Below are positions 17,041-24,998 of a stretch of DNA of 39,811 nt, piece after piece (the first letter of the stretch is position 1; each line of letters begins with the position of its first letter). The position numbers were made by a program, and so were the translations under genes. Source of the DNA: JAGVPT01 sp964384415 (lineage in GTDB: Bacteria; Bacteroidota; Ignavibacteria; UBA10030; UBA8401); the NCBI GenBank assembly GCA_964384415.1, contig CAYLMV010000028.1, forward strand, positions 1 through 39,811, in the 5' to 3' direction. Under the pieces are notes generated by a model that did not search any database, was not told where the DNA came from, and saw only the letters and a list, made by a program, of their open reading frames with translations.

Positions 17041-19749
17041 TCAGCTTTTCATCTCCGGATATTCCTTCAGCAATTCCTGAAATGCAGGATCATTGCGGAT
17101 CGGATTCCACGCCGGGTCAAGGCGCAACATTTGAGGTGAAATGAATTGTCCCGAAACCATCGACATCACTTTCTTCAATATCTCCACCGCCTCGCCTCCT
17201 CTGCCGAGCCGGGCATTGATCTGGGCAAGCTGGATCAAATAGTGAGGCCCGTCGAATGCGTCTTTGGAAATGGGCATGAGATCGACTGCCTTATGACCAT
17301 CACGCAATGCTTCCGCAGATCTTCCCATGCCGGCATAAGCAAGCCCAAGTTCGCCGACGATGTCGGGATCATCCGGTCTGCTCTTTTGGAGGGGTTCCAG
17401 TTCATCCGCGGCCGCTTTGTACGCCTTTCGCGCCCCGGCGGAATCTCCGCGCGCGTCGAAAACCTCGCCGACGAGAAACGAGCGATACAAGACGAAATCC
17501 GCGTATCCAATAGTTGCAGGTGCATCGCGGAGAAAAGATTGTGCGGCATCGTAATCATGCGAAAGCATGTCAGCGAAGAACGCTGGGAAAGAAAGGTTGT
17601 AATAGACAGTCATGTCCTTAGTCTTTATCGAGGCGACTATACGCCGCGCCTCTTCGAGATGCCCTAACCGAACGAGGCAATTCGATTTCGCTGTAATAGT
17701 AGACTGCATGTCTGGTCGGATTGCCGACGCCTGATCTGCGGACGCGATGGCCTCGTCGTACTTCCCGAGAGCTGCGAGAGTGGCCCCTTTTTCTACAAGC
17801 CAGTGCGCATTCCGCGGGTCGAGTTCTGCCGCCCGGGTCAGACCTTCGAGCGCGTCCGCCCACACTCCTTGCCGCCGGTGGATAAAAGCAATTGCCGCCG
17901 CCACATCGGCATTATTCGGAAGAGCTTCCTCTGCCTGTTTAAAATCTCTCAAGGCCGATGCGTAATTCCTGTGCCCCCAATAATAGACGTAACCCATTGC
18001 AAGATGCGCTTCCGGAAGGTCGGCCTGAAGGTCAAGAGCTTTCTGGGCAAACATCCTCGCGCTGTCGATCTGTTCGGAAGAATGGTTCGTATGATTCCAA
18101 TAGGAGATGCTGTGTGCATACGACATGCGCGACCATGCCAGCGCAAACCTCGGATCACGTTCTACCGCTTCCCTGCAGAGCCTTTCGCATTCGAAGATCG
18201 TGCCGGCCCCGCCCTCTCCTTCGCCGTATTGATCAAGGAGATATCCAGCCCTGAGGTACAAGTCGTACGCTTTAGTATCGTTTGTAGGATTGTTTTTCAC
18301 TAGCGCTTTCTCTTCCGGAAGAAGTTGTGCTTTTAAGGCGGATGCGATTGTTTCTGCAACTTCAGTCTCCACGGAGAAAACATCTTTGATCTCGCGGCTA
18401 TAACTTTGAGCCCAAATCTGCGCGTCGTTGCTCACGTCAATGAGCTGTACGTTGATGTGTACCTGATCCTCCGCTCTCTGAACGCTTCCCTCCAATACCG
18501 TCGCGACCCCAAGTTGACTCCCGATCGTGTGAAGATCTGAGGGGCGGTTTCCATATTTTTCGGAAGAACTACGCGCGATGACTTTCAGGTCATGAATCTT
18601 GGAAAGATTGGTCTGTATTTCATCCTGAACGCCGTCGACAAAATAGGCATTATTCTTGTCGGGGCTGAGATTCTCGAACGGCAGGACCGCTATCGATTTC
18701 ATATTGGTAGCAGCGGAATTGCCTCGGAGGAAGACGATGTAGAGGCCGATGATCACCATTAATCCAATCACTACCCCAACCATCCATGGCACTCTCCGGT
18801 AGGAGGCGAAGAAGGTAGTAGCGGGTTGCTCTGCGGCCGACCTGTTCGCGGAAGAAGTTCCGGGAGATATTCTCGATTGACCGCGCCCATCATCTGCAGC
18901 GGGCGCTTCCTCTGGAACGCTCCGGATAATTCGGGTCGACTTGCGCTCTATCCGCCGGAGATCAACCACAATGTCCTGGCATGTCTGGTAACGGACTTCC
19001 GGATCCTTCTCGAGAGCTTTGTCGATAATATTCTGCATATCCGACGAAGCATCAGGCAGGTATTTTTGGAGAGGTTCCGGGTCTTCGTTTAGTATCGAAT
19101 ACATCATCGCCGCTTCATGCTCGCCGCGGAACGGAAAATGTGCCGTCAACATTTCATAGAGCAGTACGCCAAGGGAAAAAAGATCCGAGCGCGCGTCAAC
19201 GGCTCCTCCTTGTATCTGTTCGGGTGCCATGTATGCCAACGTACCGACCGTACTCGACGTACGCGTTAGTTTCGCGGCGCCTTTCAGTTTGGCCAACCCG
19301 AAGTCCATCACCTTGACCTGGTTCTTCGAGTTGATCATAATATTATCGGCTTTGATGTCCCGGTGGACGATCCCCTTGCCATGCGCCTCCTGCAGCGCCT
19401 CACCGATCTGTATTGCATACTCGACGGCCTGTTTCACGGGGAGCGCGCCGCGCGCGATCTTCTCCCTGAGTGTTGTGCCATCCAGGCATTCCATCACGAT
19501 GAACTGCTGTTCATCTTCCTCTTCGATGGCGTGAATCACACAGATGTTGGAATGATTCAATCCGGCAGCGGCCTGCGCTTCCTGCAGGAAGCGGACTCGG
19601 TCCTGTTCGGAAATTTTGCTGTGCGACGGAAGAAACTTCAGAGCTACGATGCGCTTGAGTTTGATATCTTCGGCCTTATACACTACTCCCATGCCGCCTT
19701 CGCCCAATTTCTCCAATATTTTGTAGTGCGAAATTGTTTCGCCGATCAT
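17041..19749 (-). CDS. PknB-type Ser/Thr kinase with TolB-N/FlgO-like domain and TPRs (fourth in the cluster)
   Basis: 902 residues from the ATG at 19749; an upstream in-frame TTG is less likely. Kinase domain about 8-270: G-loop GEGGMGVVY, Lys38 in VALK, Glu57, HRD Asp131, Asn136, DFG Asp149, APE 175-177, so catalytically complete. A single membrane helix at about 320-342 is followed by a TolB-N/FlgO-like domain (about 352-470: IAVLPFENLSPDKNNAYFVDG) and TPR helices from about 490 to the end. Topology would put kinase inside and TPR half in the periplasm. AAAGGAAA within the end of the preceding kinase gene serves as ribosome-binding site; only 4 bases separate the two genes, so they are one operon. 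The ligand sensed and the phosphorylated targets are unknown. Confidence 0.9.
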   Translation of the reverse strand: MIGETISHYKILEKLGEGGMGVVYKAEDIKLKRIVALKFLPSHSKISEQDRVRFLQEAQAAAGLNHSNICVIHAIEEEDEQQFIVMECLDGTTLREKIARGALPVKQAVEYAIQIGEALQEAHGKGIVHRDIKADNIMINSKNQVKVMDFGLAKLKGAAKLTRTSSTVGTLAYMAPEQIQGGAVDARSDLFSLGVLLYEMLTAHFPFRGEHEAAMMYSILNEDPEPLQKYLPDASSDMQNIIDKALEKDPEVRYQTCQDIVVDLRRIERKSTRIIRSVPEEAPAADDGRGQSRISPGTSSANRSAAEQPATTFFASYRRVPWMVGVVIGLMVIIGLYIVFLRGNSAATNMKSIAVLPFENLSPDKNNAYFVDGVQDEIQTNLSKIHDLKVIARSSSEKYGNRPSDLHTIGSQLGVATVLEGSVQRAEDQVHINVQLIDVSNDAQIWAQSYSREIKDVFSVETEVAETIASALKAQLLPEEKALVKNNPTNDTKAYDLYLRAGYLLDQYGEGEGGAGTIFECERLCREAVERDPRFALAWSRMSYAHSISYWNHTNHSSEQIDSARMFAQKALDLQADLPEAHLAMGYVYYWGHRNYASALRDFKQAEEALPNNADVAAAIAFIHRRQGVWADALEGLTRAAELDPRNAHWLVEKGATLAALGKYDEAIASADQASAIRPDMQSTITAKSNCLVRLGHLEEARRIVASIKTKDMTVYYNLSFPAFFADMLSHDYDAAQSFLRDAPATIGYADFVLYRSFLVGEVFDARGDSAGARKAYKAAADELEPLQKSRPDDPDIVGELGLAYAGMGRSAEALRDGHKAVDLMPISKDAFDGPHYLIQLAQINARLGRGGEAVEILKKVMSMVSGQFISPQMLRLDPAWNPIRNDPAFQELLKEYPEMKS

Positions 19750-19753
19750 CAAA

Positions 19754-21883
19754 CTACTTTCCTTTCATCATTTCGATATACTCCGGCTCTTCGCGGATAC
19801 TGTCGAGGTCCGGGTCGCGCTTGATCCATTCATGAAAGCCGTATCCCGAAGCGAGCGCTTTTTTCAGAGTCTGGAGGGCCGCGGCCTTATCGCCGACGTT
19901 GGCGTAAAAACATGCCGCATTGTAGAACATGAGGGGATCATTCGGGCTCAGCTCAATAGCTCTGGCCGCCTTGATCTTAGCCTCGTCAATGCGGTCGCTT
20001 CTCACCAATGCAAGGGCGAAGAAAATATGGGCGCGAGCATCGTCTGGATGGAGTGAAAGGTACCGCGGGAACATGGTCATCGATGCTTCGACCCATTTGG
20101 CGACATTGTCCTTTTCCTCCAAGCGGCTGTAGCAGAGGACGATGTCTCCGTAGGCTGTGTAGAAATCGACGTTGAGCTCAATGACCTTCTGAAAAATGGC
20201 GGCAGCTTCCCTGATCCGGTCAGTCGTTACGTAGGTTCTTCCCAGAATCCAATACGCAGTGTGATTGCTCGGGTTCAGCTCGATGGCTTTTTTGCTCGAT
20301 TCCAACGCTTCATCGTGAGATTTCTTGTAGAGATATACGAGCCCGAGGGCCGAATATGCCTCGGACAAAGAAGGATCGTACATCAGGGCTTTGAGCCCTG
20401 CATCGAGGGCTTTGTCGAGCAAGGTGTCGTTTCTATCGAACTGCTGGTAGAGATGTGCGTACGCCTCGCTCATCCCGGCATACGCATCGGCGTACCGGGC
20501 ATCGTACTCGATTGCCTTCTGAAAAAGTTCAATGGCAATCTGCACGCCGTTCTTCGTGAATCGATAGAGAGAGTCCCTGGCTCTCAGGTTGCAGTCGAAG
20601 GCCTGGGCGCTCAATGTCGGCCGCTTCGTGAGCACGACTTGCTCTTTCGGAGTAAGTTTCACCATGAGAGCGTCGACGATCTGCTTGGAAACTTTTTCTT
20701 GAATATCAAACACATCCTCTAGCTTCCCTTTGTAGGTCTCTGCCCAGAGCTGGGCATCGGCTTCTACATCGACAAGCTCGACGGCGATGCGCAGATTGTC
20801 CTGGAATTTTCTGACGCTTCCCGCCAAAATATACCGCGTGCCGAGTTCCCGCCCGATCGCCTTGGCATCCTTCGTCGAACCCTTGTAGTGCATTGATGTC
20901 GTTCGCGGTACGACGCGAATATCTTTCAGCCTTGAAAGGTTGATGATCAGCTCTTCCGTAAGTCCGTCGCTGAAATAATCGCTTTCTTTGTCCGGGCTGA
21001 TATTACCGAAGGGGAGTACGACGATTGCTTTTGCCTGCGGCTGGGACGCAGTGCTTTCAATGGCGCGTTGGGTTTCATGAAATGCGGCTAAAACCTCATC
21101 CATGGTTTGGTAACGCTGAGGCCGGGCTTTGGCGAGCATTTTCTTAAGGAGGTCATCAACCTGGTGTGGAATCTTTCTATCCATCAGGCTGGGGACGGGA
21201 GGATCTTCGTTCACGATCAGATACAAGAGGCCCGCTTCATGCTCCGATTTGAACGGGAGGTCTGCGGTGAGTATTTCATAGAGGACGACTCCGAGCGACC
21301 AGATATCCGAACGCTGATCGGCCGCTTCGCCTTGAGCCTGTTCGGGAGACATATACGACAATGTCCCAAGCGAGGTTCCCGTCCTCGTCAGGCCGGAACT
21401 GCTTTTGAGTTTCGCGATGCCGAAATCCATGATCTTCAGTTTCCCGTCGCTGGTCAGCATCACGTTTTCCGGTTTGATGTCGCGATGGATGATGTTTTTG
21501 CCGTGTGCTGCCTTCAACCCTTCTGCGACCTGGGCCGCCCAATCAATTGCCTGGTGCACGGGCACACCCGTCCCGGACTTCAGGTTTGTCATATATTTTT
21601 TCAGCGTCGAGCCTTCGAGAAACTCCATCACCAGGAACATTCCGTCTTCCTGTTCGTCAATTTCGTAGACGTTGAGGATGTTCGGATGATTGAGCGCCGC
21701 CGTTGCCTTTGCTTCCTGCAGAAATCTTGCCTTGCTGTCGCTGGAAGCGGAGAGATGTGCGGGAAGAAATTTTATCGCGACCATCCTGTCGAGTTTCAGG
21801 TCCCGGGCTTTGTAGACAACGCCCATGCCCCCTTCCCCCAGCTTTTCAATAATTTTGTAATGAGAAATTGTTTGGCCGATCAT
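19754..21883 (-). CDS. soluble PknB-type Ser/Thr kinase with TolB-N/FlgO-like domain and TPRs (third in the cluster)
   Basis: 709 residues. The kinase domain is complete: Lys38, HRD Asp135, Asn140, DFG Asp153, SPE in place of APE. Residues about 285-400 form the TolB-N/FlgO-like domain (IVVLPFGNISPDKESDYFSDGL), followed by TPR repeats (about 440-690) with the usual YA-YxxxA spacing. Unlike its three neighbours it has no hydrophobic segment between kinase and sensor domain: the linker AIESTASQPQAKA is short and polar, so it should be wholly cytoplasmic. It is also about 180 residues shorter. AAAGG lies upstream of the ATG. Its stop is 4 bases from the next kinase start, indicating co-expression and possibly a membrane/soluble kinase pair. 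Confidence 0.9.
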   Translation of the reverse strand: MIGQTISHYKIIEKLGEGGMGVVYKARDLKLDRMVAIKFLPAHLSASSDSKARFLQEAKATAALNHPNILNVYEIDEQEDGMFLVMEFLEGSTLKKYMTNLKSGTGVPVHQAIDWAAQVAEGLKAAHGKNIIHRDIKPENVMLTSDGKLKIMDFGIAKLKSSSGLTRTGTSLGTLSYMSPEQAQGEAADQRSDIWSLGVVLYEILTADLPFKSEHEAGLLYLIVNEDPPVPSLMDRKIPHQVDDLLKKMLAKARPQRYQTMDEVLAAFHETQRAIESTASQPQAKAIVVLPFGNISPDKESDYFSDGLTEELIINLSRLKDIRVVPRTTSMHYKGSTKDAKAIGRELGTRYILAGSVRKFQDNLRIAVELVDVEADAQLWAETYKGKLEDVFDIQEKVSKQIVDALMVKLTPKEQVVLTKRPTLSAQAFDCNLRARDSLYRFTKNGVQIAIELFQKAIEYDARYADAYAGMSEAYAHLYQQFDRNDTLLDKALDAGLKALMYDPSLSEAYSALGLVYLYKKSHDEALESSKKAIELNPSNHTAYWILGRTYVTTDRIREAAAIFQKVIELNVDFYTAYGDIVLCYSRLEEKDNVAKWVEASMTMFPRYLSLHPDDARAHIFFALALVRSDRIDEAKIKAARAIELSPNDPLMFYNAACFYANVGDKAAALQTLKKALASGYGFHEWIKRDPDLDSIREEPEYIEMMKGK

Positions 21884-22063
21884 GAATATTGCCTTTGGAA
21901 TGATTTACTGAAGATTTTTATTTACGGATATCACACACGACATCAAAACCATTTCATATATCGACCCTGACGGGATATGACCGTCAATACCGGCGCATTG
22001 CAATGAATAGTTCACTCCTATCGGAGCGATTGAGGATTTATTGCGATGTTTCATTGCTCAAGA
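21884..22063. repeat. spacer with degenerate hairpin elements between kinase genes
   Basis: 180 bp. It contains CATATATCGACCCTGACGGGATATG near 21955-21979 and CACTCC-TATC-GGAGCG at 22013-22028, both related to the hairpin family that surrounds the cluster but with weakened outer pairs. No ORF, and no T-run that would make them clear terminators. Confidence 0.5.
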
Positions 22064-24742
22064 TCATTTACTGACAAGTTGTTGGAATCGTATATTGTCA
22101 CGGAGCGGAGCCCAGGTCGGATCGATCTTTAACAATACACCAGATACCTCCGATGGAATCGACAAAAGCCGTTCGAGAACATCGATTGCTTTTACCTGTT
22201 CACCGGTCATGGTATAGATTTTTGCGAGATCGATTAGTCGGAACGAGCCGCGCCAGGCTTCTTTACTGGCCGGCATGAGTTCGGCGCCGCGCAGGCCTTC
22301 TCTCACCGCCTCTTCCTTGCGGCCTAATCCGGCAAGCGCAAGACCCATGCAACTATGCAGCCGTTCATCCTCGGGGTTAGTTTTTACTTTTCCTTCCAGG
22401 CGCGTTAGAGTGCTTTCAAAGTATTTTCGGGCGCTCGCGTCGTTGCCCCTGGCCCTTTCAAGAAATGCGTGAAGAAGGGCAGACGAAGCGTAGTTAAATT
22501 GATCGTTCACGATCTCGTCGGTGTTTTCGCGTTCCAGCGCACTGTTCGCTTTCTCGAAATTTTGGTCGAGCATTTCGATTTCGTATACCATGACGCTGAG
22601 AAAATATTCTGTTCCGCTGTCCTTTCCATGGTTCTGGCATTCTTCCACGATTCGGCGCGCCTCGTTCAGGTCACCCTTCCACAGGAGAATGTTCTTGGTC
22701 CTTTCCCAGTAGACCGCAGTGATGTCCGGCGAGAGTTCAATCGCCTTTTCGTAGCTGCGGTCTGCTTCTTCGTAATCGCGCAACAGCATCTGAGTCTCTC
22801 CGAGTTGACGGATTAAATCCGAGGCGCGCGGATTGCCAATGATGGATTTCTTGAATGATTCAGCCGATCCGGACATATCCCCCTGGCGTCGCTGCACGGC
22901 TGCGATCCCATAGTAAACGTTCGAGTTGCTTGGCCTATATTTGAGCGCCAGGGAAAACTGCTCCAGTGCGCTTTTGTAGTCGAGTTTCGCGTGATAGAAA
23001 AACCATCCCATCGCTTCGTGTGCTTCCGAGAGCTGGGGTGAAAGTTCGAGCGCCTTTTCTGCGGCCAGTCGGGATTTTTCGATCCGGCTTTCCGTATGAT
23101 CGTAGTAGAACCAATAGAAATTCGAGTGAACGTATGAAAGCTTCGCATAAGCGGCAGCGAAGGATGGGTCAAGCCTGATTGCTTTGCCAAACAATTGGCC
23201 GGCAATCTCAAAATCAGATTTCGAGATACTCCGGTCCGAGTACCCGATAGCCTGAAGGTAACAGTCGTATGCTTCTGAGTTCTCCGTGAGAGAAGTTTCT
23301 AAAGACTGCTTCTCGGTCTTGACTAATGCCACGTCCATCGCACCGGCGACCCTGCTGGCAATATCGGATTGCAGCTTAAAGGCGCTCGAGAGTACCGATT
23401 CCATCGACTCTGACCATGTTTGTGTTCCGTCTTCAACCTTGATGAGGGTCGGATTGACACGCACATGCGTTTCTCCGTCGACAGTCTCCCATCGAACGGT
23501 CCCCTGCAAGATGTAGTTGACCCCCAGCTCTTCTCCGATTTGTTTAAGATTTTTCGAAGTCTTCTTATATTGCGCGGCACTTGATCGTGCGATCACACTC
23601 AGGCCTGAAAGCCCCGATAGCCGGCTTGTGATTTCGTCGGTCATTCCATCGACAAAGTAGTCCTTGTCGTTCGGTCCGAGATTTTCAAAAGGAATAACGG
23701 CGATGATCTTTTTGTCATTTCTCCCGCCGGCCGTCGAAGCAATAAAATCCTTTGTCAGAAAGATTGCAGCGACGAGAACAATTGCAGCAGCGACTGCTGC
23801 GAGAACTCTCTTTGATGGCAACCTGCCCGCCAGGCTTGGCGCTGCTGGAGCCGAATTGCTGAACCCTTTCGGATCGGGCCGCTGTAATACCTGCGTGCGC
23901 ACTATTCTCGTCGATTCTTTCTTCAGCCGCCGAAGATCGACGATAATTTCGGACATCGATTGATACCGGTCTTCCGGATCTTTCTCCAGAGCCTTCTTCA
24001 GGATGTGCAGTAATTCCGGAGGGATGTCTTGGCGATATTTGGAAGCGTCTTCCGGCTCTTCGTTGACGATTGAATACATCATCGCCGCCTCGTGTTCTCC
24101 GCGAAACGGAGTGCGGCCTGTCGTCATCTCGAAGAGGACAACGCCGTACGAGAAAATATCGGACCGGATATCGGCTTCAATTCCCTGGATTTGCTCCGGC
24201 GACATGTACGCAAGAGTTCCGATCGTGCTGGAGGTCTTTGTCAATTTCAAAGAACCCTTCAACTTCGCCAAACCGAAATCCATCACCTTGATCTGGTTCT
24301 TCGAGTTGACCATGATGTTTTCGGACTTGATATCGCGATGCACGATTCCCTTGCTGTGCGCTTCCTGAAGCGCCTCGCCGATCTGTATTCCGTACTCGAT
24401 AACTTGTTTGATCGAAAGCGGTGTGGGAGTTGCCCCTTCCTGCGTGGAGACTTTATCGCGGAGCGTAACACCGTCAATAAGCTCCATCTCGATAAACTGC
24501 TGGCCCTCGTATTCACCGATGCCGTAAATGGTGCAGACGTTGGGATGATTCAACGCCGAAGCTGATTTCGCCTCCTGAATAAACCGTGCTTTCTCTTGTT
24601 CGGACCCAGAGATACGCGCGGGAAGAAACTTGAGCGCCACAATGCGATCGAGCCTGGTATCCTGTGCTTTGTAGACCACACCCATGCCCCCCTCGCCGAG
24701 CTTCTCAAGGATTCTGTAATGAGAGATTGTCTGTCCGATCAT
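22064..24742 (-). CDS. PknB-type Ser/Thr kinase with TolB-N/FlgO-like domain and TPRs (second in the cluster)
   Basis: 892 residues from the ATG at 24742. An in-frame TTG five codons upstream is disfavoured because every paralogue starts MIGxTISHY. Kinase about 8-272: Lys38, HRD Asp137, Asn142, DFG Asp155, SPE. It carries a small insertion (QEGATPTPL, about 101-109) absent from the others. Membrane helix about 311-331, TolB-N/FlgO-like domain about 345-460 (IAVIPFENLGPNDKDYFVDGM), TPRs to the end. Closest in layout to the kinase ending at 17041: both share the R-SS--Y motif (VIARSS) and the C-terminal LDP-W-P-R pattern. It is therefore likely a duplicate of that gene. Repeats lie on both sides of this gene. 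Confidence 0.9.
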   Translation of the reverse strand: MIGQTISHYRILEKLGEGGMGVVYKAQDTRLDRIVALKFLPARISGSEQEKARFIQEAKSASALNHPNVCTIYGIGEYEGQQFIEMELIDGVTLRDKVSTQEGATPTPLSIKQVIEYGIQIGEALQEAHSKGIVHRDIKSENIMVNSKNQIKVMDFGLAKLKGSLKLTKTSSTIGTLAYMSPEQIQGIEADIRSDIFSYGVVLFEMTTGRTPFRGEHEAAMMYSIVNEEPEDASKYRQDIPPELLHILKKALEKDPEDRYQSMSEIIVDLRRLKKESTRIVRTQVLQRPDPKGFSNSAPAAPSLAGRLPSKRVLAAVAAAIVLVAAIFLTKDFIASTAGGRNDKKIIAVIPFENLGPNDKDYFVDGMTDEITSRLSGLSGLSVIARSSAAQYKKTSKNLKQIGEELGVNYILQGTVRWETVDGETHVRVNPTLIKVEDGTQTWSESMESVLSSAFKLQSDIASRVAGAMDVALVKTEKQSLETSLTENSEAYDCYLQAIGYSDRSISKSDFEIAGQLFGKAIRLDPSFAAAYAKLSYVHSNFYWFYYDHTESRIEKSRLAAEKALELSPQLSEAHEAMGWFFYHAKLDYKSALEQFSLALKYRPSNSNVYYGIAAVQRRQGDMSGSAESFKKSIIGNPRASDLIRQLGETQMLLRDYEEADRSYEKAIELSPDITAVYWERTKNILLWKGDLNEARRIVEECQNHGKDSGTEYFLSVMVYEIEMLDQNFEKANSALERENTDEIVNDQFNYASSALLHAFLERARGNDASARKYFESTLTRLEGKVKTNPEDERLHSCMGLALAGLGRKEEAVREGLRGAELMPASKEAWRGSFRLIDLAKIYTMTGEQVKAIDVLERLLSIPSEVSGVLLKIDPTWAPLRDNIRFQQLVSK

Positions 24743-24780
24743 GGAGTGACTTCCCAACTACGATAATTGACTGCGATGCT

Positions 24781-24960
24781 CAAAGTGTCGCCCCTGAGGG
24801 GACTTGATTGCTGATTCCGGTATATTACTACAAACATTTCGCTCCTATCGGAGCTGCGTGTCGCCACGCTTACCACAAAGTTTATAAATGATTAGTCCCG
24901 GAGGGACGAAATGTTTGTGGTTTGATAGCCCACTTCTCTTTGAAGCTCCGGAGGAGCGAT
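24781..24960. repeat. four hairpin elements in both orientations between kinase genes
   Basis: GCCCC-TGA-GGGG near 24790-24801; ACTACAAACATTTC then GCTCC-TATC-GGAGC at 24841-24854; GTCCC-GGA-GGGAC at 24895-24907 followed by GAAATGTTTGTGGT; GCTCC-GGA-GGAGC at 24945-24957. The third is the second in reverse orientation, with the same 14-base flank and a re-paired stem (GTCCC/GGGAC for GCTCC/GGAGC). So the spacer between the first and second kinase contains an inverted pair of the element. Confidence 0.75.
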
Positions 24961-24998
24961 AGATGAGACTCCACGTACGCTGTTCTGTACCACACACT

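Noticed and set aside
24743..24757. TTG start giving five extra residues (MGSHS) on the second kinase
   Set aside because: All paralogues begin MIGxTISHY, and the ATG at 24742 matches this.
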